A DNA stretch of 13,344 nucleotides. Source: Pseudomonadota bacterium. Lineage in GTDB: Bacteria > Pseudomonadota > Alphaproteobacteria > Acetobacterales > Acetobacteraceae. The notes below the pieces were generated by a model. The model saw nothing but the letters and a program-made list of their open reading frames with translations. It ran no database searches and was not told the DNA's origin. Shown in pieces: positions 1 through 8,873 of the stretch. Position 1 is the stretch's first letter; each line of letters opens with the position of its first letter. The stretch spans positions 1 to 13,344 of the forward strand of contig JAKAZX010000063.1 in assembly GCA_021826485.1 (NCBI GenBank), written 5' to 3'. The translations under genes and the position numbers were made by a program.

Positions 1-444
1 CCAGTCGCCGCCGATCAGGCGCGGCAGGAAGCGGGCCTGCTGGTCGGCGGTGCCGTGCCGGCCGAGCAGCAGGATGGCGTCCTGGGTCAGCAGCGGGCAC
101 AGGCCGAAGGCGAAATTGGCCGAGGTGACCATTTCATGCACGGCCAGCCCGATCACCTCCGGCAGGCCCTGCCCGCCCGCCGCCTCGGCGGCCGACAGGC
201 CGATCCAGCCGGCTTCGGCATAGGCGCGGTGCGCCTCGGCGAAGCCCTGGGGAACGCTGACCGTGCCGTCCTGCCAGCGTGCGCCCGTGGCATCGCCCGG
301 CGCGTCCAGCGGCGCCAGCACCCCCTCGGCGAAGCGCGCCGCCTCCGCCAGCACGGCGGCGGTGTCGTCCGGTGCCATCGCGGCGAAGCCGAGCGCGTGG
401 TGCAGCAGCCAGGCGGTCTCGTCCGGCGGGGCGGTGATGGCCAT
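1..444 (-). CDS. acyl-CoA dehydrogenase, DmdC-like, N-terminal part (runs off the window)
   Basis: The visible 148 residues are the N-terminal helical domain of a flavin-dependent acyl-CoA dehydrogenase, which oxidises an acyl-CoA thioester to the 2-enoyl-CoA and passes electrons to ETF. Seen in the sequence: an early EAARFAEGVLAPLD helix, then GWIGLSAAEAAGGQGLP and a segment reading SANFAFGLCPLLTQDAI. This set is typical of the long (about 590 residue) subfamily annotated as DmdC-like or 3-methylmercaptopropionyl-CoA dehydrogenase; the real substrate cannot be told from this part. The start at 444 is backed by GAGGGAGG about six bases upstream. It lies 11 bases downstream of ispF on the same strand and is probably co-transcribed with it. 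The frame is open to the window edge, so FAD-binding and catalytic residues are not visible. Confidence 0.85.
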   Translation of the reverse strand, partial: MAITAPPDETAWLLHHALGFAAMAPDDTAAVLAEAARFAEGVLAPLDAPGDATGARWQDGTVSVPQGFAEAHRAYAEAGWIGLSAAEAAGGQGLPEVIGLAVHEMVTSANFAFGLCPLLTQDAILLLGRHGTADQQARFLPRLIGGDW

Positions 445-455
445 GCGATCCTCCC

Positions 456-941
456 TCAATCCGGCAGCAGCACCAGCGCCGCCGCCTGTGCGGCAATCCC
501 CTCCCCCCGGCCGGTGAAACCCAGCCGCTCGGTGGTGGTCGCCTTGACCGAGATGCGGTCCGCCGGCGCCCCCAGCAGCTCGGCCAGCCGCGCGATCATC
601 GCCGGGGCATGGGGGGCGATCTTCGGCCGCTCGCAGATCAGCGTCACGTCGGCATTGCCGAGCACGCCGCCGCGCGCGGCGATGCGGCCGGCGGCATGGC
701 GCAGGAACAGAGCCGAATCGGCATCGCGCCATGCCGCCTCGCTGGGCGGGAAGTGCCGGCCGATATCCCCCTCCGCCAGCGCGCCGTAGATCGCGTCGCA
801 CAGCGCATGGATGCCGACATCGGCATCGGAATGGCCGGCCAGCCCCGCGTCATGCGGGATCGCCACGCCGCACAGCACCAGCCGCCGCCCGGCGGCGAGC
901 GCATGCACGTCGAAGCCGGTGCCAACGCGCGGGATCAGCAT
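456..941 (-). CDS. ispF: 2-C-methyl-D-erythritol 2,4-cyclodiphosphate synthase (stand-alone IspF)
   Basis: IspF catalyses the fifth step of the MEP pathway of isoprenoid synthesis, cyclising CDP-methylerythritol 2-phosphate to MEcPP with release of CMP. The 161 residues match the usual length of the monofunctional enzyme. Metal ligands are visible as D11 and H13 in GTGFDVHAL and H45 in GHSDADVGIHALCDA; the C-terminal KATTTERLGFTGRGEG signature is intact. The start at 941 was chosen because AAAGGAG lies about five bases upstream and the protein then begins right at the fold (MLIPRVGTGFDVH); an in-frame ATG 17 codons earlier would add residues the family lacks. No IspD domain precedes it, although many Alphaproteobacteria carry an IspD-IspF fusion. 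It is divergent from dusB across 83 bases. Confidence 0.95.
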   Translation of the reverse strand: MLIPRVGTGFDVHALAAGRRLVLCGVAIPHDAGLAGHSDADVGIHALCDAIYGALAEGDIGRHFPPSEAAWRDADSALFLRHAAGRIAARGGVLGNADVTLICERPKIAPHAPAMIARLAELLGAPADRISVKATTTERLGFTGRGEGIAAQAAALVLLPD

Positions 942-986
942 AGCGGCTCCTTTCCGGACCTGGCCGGACAAGATGCCGGCGGCGTG

Positions 987-1015
987 TTGCACGTCAACCC
1001 GGCAGCGACTAGTCT
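987..1015 (+). promoter_or_regulatory. candidate sigma70-type promoter of the dusB-ntr operon
   Basis: TTGCAC (987-992) is followed after exactly 17 bases by TAGTCT (1010-1015). Both hexamers match the consensus at only about half the positions, but they keep the most conserved TTG and TA...T. A start site about seven bases after the -10 would fall near 1022, only about three bases before the dusB ATG at 1025. No Shine-Dalgarno sequence is present there, which agrees with a leaderless or nearly leaderless mRNA. The call rests on pattern and spacing alone. Confidence 0.4.
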
Positions 1016-1024
1016 GCCCAAATC

Positions 1025-2068
1025 ATGGGCATCGCGAACGAATACGGGCATTCGCCGCGAGGATTGCGGCCGATCGAACTCGGCGGCGGCGTGCGCATCG
1101 ACGTGCCGGTGATCCTGGCGCCGATGTCCGGCGTCACCGACCTGCCGTTCCGCCGGCTGGCGCGCCGGCTCGGCGCCGGGCTGGTGGTGTCGGAAATGAT
1201 CGCCTCCTGGGCGATGGTGCGGGAGAACCGCAACACGCTGCGCATGGCGGAACTGGACGGCCGGCCGTCCTCCATCCAGCTTGCCGGCTGCGACCCGGCG
1301 GCGATGGCGGAAGCGGCGCGCATCGCGGTGGACCGTGGCGCCGATATCATCGACATCAATTTCGGCTGCCCGGTGAAGAAGGTCGCGATGGGGCAGAGCG
1401 CGGGCAGCGCGCTGATGCGCGACGAGGCGGCGGCGGCGCGCATCCTGGCGGCGACGGTGAACGCGGTCGCCGTGCCGGTGACGCTGAAGATGCGCATGGG
1501 CTGGGACCACGCCAGCCTGAACGCGCCGCAGCTTGCCCGGATCGCCGAGCAGGCCGGCATCCGCATGGTCACGGTGCATGGCCGCACGCGGCAGATGTTC
1601 TACACCGGCAGCGCCGACTGGGATTTCGTGCGCCGGGTGAAGGAGGCGGCCGGCATCCCGGTGATCGTCAACGGCGACATCGTGACGGAGGACGACGCGG
1701 TCACTGCCCTTGACCGCTCGGGCGCGGACGGGGTGATGATCGGGCGCGGTTGCTATGGGCGGCCTTGGTTCCCGGCGCAGGTCGCGCACGCGCTGGCCAC
1801 CGGCGGGCGCCTGCCGGACCCGTCGCTCGCCACCCGCAAGGCCATCCTGCTGGAGCATTACGACGCCATGCTGACCCATTACGGCACGGAGCCGGGAATG
1901 CGCCTGGCCCGCAAGCATCTCGGCTGGTACTCGCGCGGCCTGCCCGGCTCCGCCGAGTTTCGCGCCGAGGTGAACCGGCGCGATCAGGTGGCCGAAGTGC
2001 GGGCGCTGATCGACGGATTCTACGATCCGCTGATCGAAGGCGGGGCCGTGCTGGCGGAGGCGGCATGA
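1025..2068 (+). CDS. dusB: tRNA-dihydrouridine synthase (DusB/NifR3 family)
   Basis: This FMN-dependent enzyme reduces specific uridines in the tRNA D-loop to dihydrouridine. The 347 residues form the usual TIM barrel plus C-terminal helical domain. Seen: the N-terminal APMSGVTDLPFR, the catalytic loop DINFGCPVKK with C115 as the expected proton donor, K155 in LKMRMGW, H185 in TVHGRTR, and the FMN-phosphate segments around NGDI (216-219) and MIGRGCYGRPW (238-248). The gene was historically called nifR3 because it heads the ntrBC operon in alphaproteobacteria, as here; its stop overlaps the ntrB start by ATGA, so the two are probably translationally coupled. There is no ribosome binding site before the ATG at 1025 and a promoter-like element ends ten bases upstream, suggesting a leaderless transcript. 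Confidence 0.95.
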   Translation: MGIANEYGHSPRGLRPIELGGGVRIDVPVILAPMSGVTDLPFRRLARRLGAGLVVSEMIASWAMVRENRNTLRMAELDGRPSSIQLAGCDPAAMAEAARIAVDRGADIIDINFGCPVKKVAMGQSAGSALMRDEAAAARILAATVNAVAVPVTLKMRMGWDHASLNAPQLARIAEQAGIRMVTVHGRTRQMFYTGSADWDFVRRVKEAAGIPVIVNGDIVTEDDAVTALDRSGADGVMIGRGCYGRPWFPAQVAHALATGGRLPDPSLATRKAILLEHYDAMLTHYGTEPGMRLARKHLGWYSRGLPGSAEFRAEVNRRDQVAEVRALIDGFYDPLIEGGAVLAEAA

Positions 2069-3204
2069 GCAACGCGCTGGCCCGCGGCATGCTGGCGGTG
2101 GTCGGGCGCGGCGCGGCGCGGCTTCCGGATGCGGCGGCGCTGCTGTCGGCGCTGCCGGTCGCGGTGCTGCTGCTGGACCGGGACAACCGCTTCCGCTTCG
2201 CCAACCACGCGGCCGAGCAGTTCCTCGGCCTCTCGATGGTGCAGCTTGCCCAGCACGGGCTGAGCGATCTGGTGCCGGCGGACAACCCGATCTTCCTGCT
2301 GATCGAACAGGTGCGGGAAAACGGCGTCAACATCAGCGAATACGACCTGACGCTGGAAAGCCCGCGGCTGCACAAGCAGTCCGTGACGGTGCAGGGTTCG
2401 CCGCTGCCGGAGGAGCCGGGCGCCGTCGTGCTGGTGTTGCAGGATGCCTCCGCGGCGCGCGCGCTCGACCGGCAACTGACGTTCCGCAGCGCGGCACGCT
2501 CCGTCACCGGCATGGCGGCGATCCTGGCGCATGAGGTGAAGAACCCGCTGTCCGGCATCCGCGGCGCCGCGCAGTTGCTGGAAACCAGCGTCAACGCCAC
2601 CGACCGCGAGCTGACGGTACTGATCCGCGACGAGGCCGACCGCATCCGTGCGCTGGTCGATCGCATGGAAATCTTCGGCGACAAGCCGATCGAGCGGCAG
2701 CCGGTGAACATCCACCGGGTGCTGGAGCACGTGCGGCGCATCGCCCAGAACGGCTTCGCCGCGCATCTGCGGCTGCACGAGGTCTATGACCCGTCGCTGC
2801 CGCCGGCGCTGGGCAACCGCGACCAGCTTGTGCAGGTGATGCTCAATCTGGTGAAGAACGCCGCCGAGGCAATCACCGATGCCGCCATCGGCAACGGCGA
2901 GATCACGCTGATCACCGGCTTCCAGCACGGCGTGCGGCTGGCGGTGCCGGGCAGCGAACGGCGGCTGCACCTGCCGCTGCTGGTCGCGGTGCGCGATAAC
3001 GGGCCGGGCATCCCGGACGACATCCGCCCCAACCTGTTCGATCCGTTCGTGTCGTCCCGCCCGGCCGGCAGCGGCCTCGGGCTTGCACTGGTGGCCAAGA
3101 TCGTGGCCGATCACGGCGGGCTGATCGAGGTGGAAAGCCGGCCCGGCCGCACCGAATTCCGACTGCACCTGCCCGTCGTCCACGACGAGGCCGAGGGGAG
3201 CTGA
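2065..3204 (+). CDS. ntrB: nitrogen regulation sensor histidine kinase NtrB (GlnL)
   Basis: NtrB is the cytoplasmic kinase/phosphatase that sets the phosphorylation of NtrC, usually under control of PII (GlnB) proteins reporting nitrogen state. The 379 residues show, in order, a PAS domain (about 25-130, with VAVLLLDRDNRFRFAN), a HisKA dimerisation domain with the phospho-accepting H156 in LAHEVKNPLSGIRG, and a HATPase domain with N-box NLVKNAAEAI, DNGPGIP, and GSGLGLALVAKIV. There are no membrane segments, as expected for NtrB and unlike NtrY. The start at 2065 overlaps the dusB stop (ATGA), and ntrC begins four bases after its own stop. The gene end carries GAGGGGAG, which serves as ribosome binding site for ntrC. 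Confidence 0.95.
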   Translation: MSNALARGMLAVVGRGAARLPDAAALLSALPVAVLLLDRDNRFRFANHAAEQFLGLSMVQLAQHGLSDLVPADNPIFLLIEQVRENGVNISEYDLTLESPRLHKQSVTVQGSPLPEEPGAVVLVLQDASAARALDRQLTFRSAARSVTGMAAILAHEVKNPLSGIRGAAQLLETSVNATDRELTVLIRDEADRIRALVDRMEIFGDKPIERQPVNIHRVLEHVRRIAQNGFAAHLRLHEVYDPSLPPALGNRDQLVQVMLNLVKNAAEAITDAAIGNGEITLITGFQHGVRLAVPGSERRLHLPLLVAVRDNGPGIPDDIRPNLFDPFVSSRPAGSGLGLALVAKIVADHGGLIEVESRPGRTEFRLHLPVVHDEAEGS

Positions 3205-3208
3205 ACCC

Positions 3209-4669
<1,461 letters not shown>

Positions 4670-4727
4670 AACCGCCGGGGACCGTCCGGCCCGCGCGCCG
4701 CCGCCCGCATCGGTGCGGAAGCGGGCG

Positions 4728-7004
4728 ATGAACGCGCTGTTCCCGCGCCCCGATCCGCTGCCCGGCACGCCCCCGCGCGCCGCCCCGCTGCGCCACATGG
4801 CGGATCTGCTGCTGGGCAAGGCGACCACGCTCGGCCTGTCGGCGCTGGCGCTGATTCTCGGCATCGCCACCTTCGCGAGCCTGGCCGGCGGCGTGCCGCT
4901 GCTGGTGCAGCCGGAGCGCGTGTTCGCCATGGCGGTGGCGAATTTCGTGGTCCTGCTGGCGCTCGGCGCGGTGCTGGCCGGCCGCCTCACCCGCGTCTGG
5001 GTGGAACGCCGCCGCGGCTCGGCCGGATCGCGGCTGCACGTGCGGCTGGTGTTCCTGTTCAGCGTCGTCGCGGTCACGCCGGCGATCGTGGTCGCGGTGT
5101 TCGCCACTTTCTTCTTCGATGTCGGCATCCAGTCCTGGTTCAACGACCGCGTGCGCACCGCCTTGCAGGAAAGCCTGAGCGCCAGCCGCGGCTATCTGGA
5201 GGAGCACCGCAACAACATCCGCGCCGACGCGCTGGGCATGGCGAACGATCTGGCGCGCGCCGGCAGCCTGCTCGCCAACGACCCGAACGCATTCGGCGAG
5301 GTGCTGGCGACCCAGACCGCGCTGCGCGGGCTGACCGAGGCGCTGATCTACGAGCCGGTCACCGGCCAGACCATCGCCGCCGCCGGGCTGATGTCCGGCA
5401 TCGGGGTGACGCCGCCGCCGTCCTGGGCGTCCGAACAGGCGAAAACCGGCGACGTGGTGGTGCTCGGCAGCCCGGATTCGACGCGCGTGCGCGCCGTGGT
5501 GGCGCTGGAATCCACGCCGATGCTGATGCTGCTGATCGGCCGGCCGGTCGATCCGGCAATCCTGGACCACATGGCGCGCACGGAAAAGGCGGTCGCGGAA
5601 TACAACCGGCTGGATCAGAACCGCTCCGGCCTGCAAATCACGCTGGCCGTGATCTTCGCCCTGGTGGCGCTGCTGATGCTGCTCGCCGCGGTGCTGATCG
5701 GGCTGGTGATGGCCAACCAGATCGCCCGCCCGGTCGGCCGGCTGATCATGGCGACCGAGCGGGTGCGCGCGGGCGATCTGTCCGTGCGCGTGCCGGAGGC
5801 GATGACCGGGGACGAAATCGCCGGCCTGTCGCGCGCCTTCAACCGCATGACCGGCCAGCTTGCCGCCCAGCGCGCCGAGCTGATGGACGCCTATGGCCAG
5901 ATCGACAGCCGCCGCCGCTTCACCGATTCGGTGCTGGCGGGCGTATCGGCCGGCGTGATCGGGCTGGATGCGGAGGGCCAGATCGAGCTGCCCAACCGCG
6001 CCGCCAGCGACCTGCTGGGCGTCGATCTGCTCGGCGAGATCGGCCGGCGGCTCGGTGACGTGGTGCCCGAACTGGCCGAGCTGATCGCCGCTGCGCAGGC
6101 CGGGCCGGATCGCGCGCACACGGCGGAGCTTCAGCACGGGCCGGCGGCGCGGCGGCGCACGCTGCTGGTGCGCATCGGCACCGACCGGTCGGGCACGCAG
6201 GCCGATGCGGCGCGCGGCTACGGTTTCGTCGTCACGTTCGACGATATCACCGAACTGCAATCCGCCCAGCGCAAGGCTGCCTGGGCCGACGTGGCGCGCC
6301 GCATCGCGCACGAGATCAAGAACCCGCTGACGCCGATCCAGCTTTCCGCCGAGCGGCTGAAGAAGCGCTTCGCCAAGGAGATTGCCTCGGATCCGGAAAC
6401 CTTCACGCAATGTGCCGACACCATCATTCGCCATGTCGGCGATATCGGGCGCATGGTGGATGAATTCTCCTCGTTCGCGCGGATGCCGCAGCCGTCGATC
6501 CGGCCGGAGGATGTCGGCCGCGCCGTGCGCGAAGCGATGGTGCTGCAACGCAACGCGCACCCTGAGATTGCGTATGTCACCGCGATCCCCGAACGCGGGC
6601 CGGTCGCGCGCTGCGACCGGCGGCTGCTGGGCCAGGCGCTGACCAACCTGTTGCAGAACGCCGCCGACGCGGTCGCCATGCGCCCGGGTGCCGGGCATAT
6701 CGAGGTGCGGGTGACCGAGGACGCCGGTGAGGTACGGATCGCCGTCGCCGATGACGGCATCGGCCTGCCGGCGCAGGACCGTGCGCGGCTGACTGAGCCG
6801 TACGTGACTCACAAGCCGAAAGGTACCGGACTTGGGCTTGCGATCGTGAAGAAGATCATGGAGGACCACGGCGGGCGCGTGACGCTGGAGGACCGGCCGT
6901 CGCGGCCCGACTGGGAGGGACCGGGGACGGTCGCCACGCTGGTGCTGCCGCGTGGCGAGGAACCGGCGGCCGCACAGCCGGTAAGGACGAGCCATGCCGC
7001 ATGA
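4728..7004 (+). CDS. ntrY: membrane sensor histidine kinase NtrY
   Basis: NtrY is the membrane kinase partner of NtrX, linked in alphaproteobacteria to nitrogen metabolism, redox or oxygen response and envelope functions. The 758 residues show two N-terminal membrane helices (about 33-54 and 65-86), a third (106-130), an extracytoplasmic sensor region, a fourth helix (about 303-328), HAMP (IARPVGRLI onward), a PAS domain (from about 400, GVIGLDAEGQIELPN), HisKA with phospho-acceptor H528 in RRIAHEIKNPLTPIQLS, and HATPase with NLLQNAADAV, DDGIGLP and GTGLGLAIVKKI. The ATG at 4728 was chosen because GGAAG lies six bases upstream. A TTG at 4662 overlapping ntrC would add 22 basic, Pro-rich residues but has poorly spaced purines in front. 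The end overlaps ntrX by 11 bases. Confidence 0.94.
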   Translation: MNALFPRPDPLPGTPPRAAPLRHMADLLLGKATTLGLSALALILGIATFASLAGGVPLLVQPERVFAMAVANFVVLLALGAVLAGRLTRVWVERRRGSAGSRLHVRLVFLFSVVAVTPAIVVAVFATFFFDVGIQSWFNDRVRTALQESLSASRGYLEEHRNNIRADALGMANDLARAGSLLANDPNAFGEVLATQTALRGLTEALIYEPVTGQTIAAAGLMSGIGVTPPPSWASEQAKTGDVVVLGSPDSTRVRAVVALESTPMLMLLIGRPVDPAILDHMARTEKAVAEYNRLDQNRSGLQITLAVIFALVALLMLLAAVLIGLVMANQIARPVGRLIMATERVRAGDLSVRVPEAMTGDEIAGLSRAFNRMTGQLAAQRAELMDAYGQIDSRRRFTDSVLAGVSAGVIGLDAEGQIELPNRAASDLLGVDLLGEIGRRLGDVVPELAELIAAAQAGPDRAHTAELQHGPAARRRTLLVRIGTDRSGTQADAARGYGFVVTFDDITELQSAQRKAAWADVARRIAHEIKNPLTPIQLSAERLKKRFAKEIASDPETFTQCADTIIRHVGDIGRMVDEFSSFARMPQPSIRPEDVGRAVREAMVLQRNAHPEIAYVTAIPERGPVARCDRRLLGQALTNLLQNAADAVAMRPGAGHIEVRVTEDAGEVRIAVADDGIGLPAQDRARLTEPYVTHKPKGTGLGLAIVKKIMEDHGGRVTLEDRPSRPDWEGPGTVATLVLPRGEEPAAAQPVRTSHAA

Positions 7005-8388
7005 GATCCTGATCGTCGATGACGAGCCCGATATCCGCCTGCTGGTGGAGGGCATTCTGCGCGACGAAGGCTACGACACGCGGCAGGCCGGCGATTCGGA
7101 TCAGGCGCTGGCGGCCTTCCGCATGCGGCGGCCGGCGCTGGTGGTGCTGGACGTGTGGTTGCAGGGGTCGAAGCTGGACGGGATCGGCATCCTGCGCGCA
7201 TTGCACCGGGAGGAGCCGCAGGTGCCGGTGGTGATGATCTCCGGCCACGGCACGATCGAGATGGCGGTCTCCGCGATCCAGGAAGGCGCCTACGACTTCA
7301 TCGAGAAGCCGTTCCAGTCCGACCGGCTGCTGCTGGTGGTCCGCCGCGCGCTGGAAGCGGCGCAGCTTGCCCGCGAGAACGCCGAACTGCGGTTGCGCGC
7401 CGGGCCGGAAACCGAACTGACCGGCAGCAGCCACGTGGTCGCGCAGTTGCGCGCACAGGTTGAGAAGGTTGCCCCCACCGGATCGCGCGTGATGATCAAC
7501 GGGCCGGCGGGATCGGGCAAGGAAGTGGTGGCACGCATGATCCATGCGCGCTCCCGCCGGGCGGACGGGCCGTTCGTCGCGCTCAACTGCGCCATCCTCA
7601 ACCCCGCGCGCTTCGAGGAGGAGCTGTTCGGCGTCGAGGCCGCGAGCGATCCGCTGGCGCAGCCGCGCCGCGCCGGCGTGCTGGAACGCGCGCATGGCGG
7701 GACACTGCTGCTCGACGAAGTGTCGGACATGCCGATCGAGACGCAGGGCAAGATCGTGCGCGCGCTGCAGGACCAGACCTTCGAGCGCATCGGCGGATCG
7801 AGCCGCGTCAAGGTCGATGTGCGCGTGCTGTCCACCACCAACAAGGACCTGCAGGCCGAGATCGCCATCGGCCGGTTCCGCGAGGATCTGTACTATCGCC
7901 TCGCCGTGGTGCCGCTCCGCGTGCCGGCGCTGCGCGAGCGGCGGGAGGATATTCCCGCGCTGGCGCAGCGCTTCCTGCAACGTTCGGCGGAACTGTCGGG
8001 GATGGCGGGGCGCGAGCTGTCCACCGATGCGGTGACGGCGCTGCAGGCCTATGACTGGCCGGGCAACGTGCGGCAGTTGCGCAACCTGATGGACTGGCTG
8101 CTGATCATGGCGCCGGGCGGTGCGGCGGACGCGATCCGGGCGGAGATGCTGCCGCCGGAAATCAGTTCCTCCGCCCCCGCGCTGTTCAACGCCGACCCGT
8201 CCGCCGACATCATGGCGCTGCCGCTGCGCGAGGCGCGCGACCTGTTCGAGACGCAGTATCTGCAGGCGCAGTTGCTGCGCTTCGGCGGCAATATCAGCCG
8301 CACCGCCGGCTTCGTCGGCATGGAGCGCAGCGCGCTGCACCGCAAGCTGAAACAACTGGGCGTGGGGGCCGAGGACCGGGCGGGCTGA
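6994..8388 (+). CDS. ntrX: response regulator NtrX, without the GAFTGA loop
   Basis: NtrX is the response regulator paired with NtrY. The 464 residues show a receiver domain with D9-D10 and phospho-acceptor D53 in VVLDVWLQG, an AAA+ domain with Walker A GPAGSGKE (170-177) and Walker B LLLDEV, and a C-terminal Fis-type helix-turn-helix (GGNISRTAGFVGMERSALH). Residues 214-228, which occupy the sigma54-contacting loop, read VEAASDPLAQPRRAG, so the GAFTGA motif is replaced without a change in length. Loss of this motif is a known trait of alphaproteobacterial NtrX and argues against sigma54 activation; it probably binds DNA as an ordinary activator or repressor. AAGGA lies seven bases before the start, and the gene overlaps ntrY by 11 bases. 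trmO follows after five bases. Confidence 0.95.
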   Translation: MPHEILIVDDEPDIRLLVEGILRDEGYDTRQAGDSDQALAAFRMRRPALVVLDVWLQGSKLDGIGILRALHREEPQVPVVMISGHGTIEMAVSAIQEGAYDFIEKPFQSDRLLLVVRRALEAAQLARENAELRLRAGPETELTGSSHVVAQLRAQVEKVAPTGSRVMINGPAGSGKEVVARMIHARSRRADGPFVALNCAILNPARFEEELFGVEAASDPLAQPRRAGVLERAHGGTLLLDEVSDMPIETQGKIVRALQDQTFERIGGSSRVKVDVRVLSTTNKDLQAEIAIGRFREDLYYRLAVVPLRVPALRERREDIPALAQRFLQRSAELSGMAGRELSTDAVTALQAYDWPGNVRQLRNLMDWLLIMAPGGAADAIRAEMLPPEISSSAPALFNADPSADIMALPLREARDLFETQYLQAQLLRFGGNISRTAGFVGMERSALHRKLKQLGVGAEDRAG

Positions 8389-8393
8389 GGCCG

Positions 8394-8849
8394 ATGCCGC
8401 TGACCTTGCACCCGATCGGGGTGCTGCGCACGCCGTTCGCGACCCGCGCCGACTGCCCGCGCAACGGGCGGCAGATCGTGCCGGCACCGCTGTGCCATGT
8501 GGACCTGCACGCGGAATTCCGTGCCGGCCTCGCCTCGCTGGACGGGTTCTCGCACCTGATCCTGCTGTACTGGCTGGACCGCGCCGGCCCGGCGGAACTG
8601 GTGTTCACCCCGAAATTCGACGCCTCCCCGCGCGGCGTGTTCGCCACCCGCAGCCCGGCCAGGCCCAACCCGATCGGCCTGTCGGTGGTCGCGTTCGAGG
8701 GGTTCGAGCCGGACGGGCGGCTGCGGGTCCGCTATCTCGATTGTATCGACGGCACGCCGCTGCTCGACATCAAGCCCTACCTGCCGACCACGGATGCCGA
8801 GCCGGCGGCGAGCATGGGATGGCTGAGCAAGCCGCGCGAGGCGCCATAG
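8394..8849 (+). CDS. trmO: TsaA/TrmO family tRNA (t6A37) N6-methyltransferase
   Basis: The 151-residue protein is the single-domain form of the TsaA/YaeB (UPF0066) family, whose studied member TrmO uses SAM to methylate t6A at position 37 of threonine tRNA, giving m6t6A and sharpening decoding. Seen: N-terminal LHPIGVLRTPF, the family signature RGVFATRSPARPNPIGLS (80-97) and a second signature LDCIDGTPLLDIKPYLP (115-131), all intact. E. coli TrmO carries an additional C-terminal domain that is absent here, as in many bacteria. The ATG lies five bases after ntrX, so it is almost surely the last gene of the ntr operon. Only 24 bases separate it from the convergent gene. Because some family members may act on other substrates, the exact target is inferred. 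Confidence 0.88.
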   Translation: MPLTLHPIGVLRTPFATRADCPRNGRQIVPAPLCHVDLHAEFRAGLASLDGFSHLILLYWLDRAGPAELVFTPKFDASPRGVFATRSPARPNPIGLSVVAFEGFEPDGRLRVRYLDCIDGTPLLDIKPYLPTTDAEPAASMGWLSKPREAP

Positions 8850-8873
8850 CCGCCCGCCTCGGGCACCGGCCGG

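Noticed and set aside
955..1024. A sigma54 promoter (GG-N10-GC) before dusB, suggested by TGGCCGGACAAGATGC.
   Set aside because: The spacing between GG and GC is 11, not 10, and the flanking bases do not fit the consensus.
8850..8873. A bidirectional terminator in the convergent gap.
   Set aside because: The GC-rich repeats do not form a clean stem followed by a T-run on either strand.
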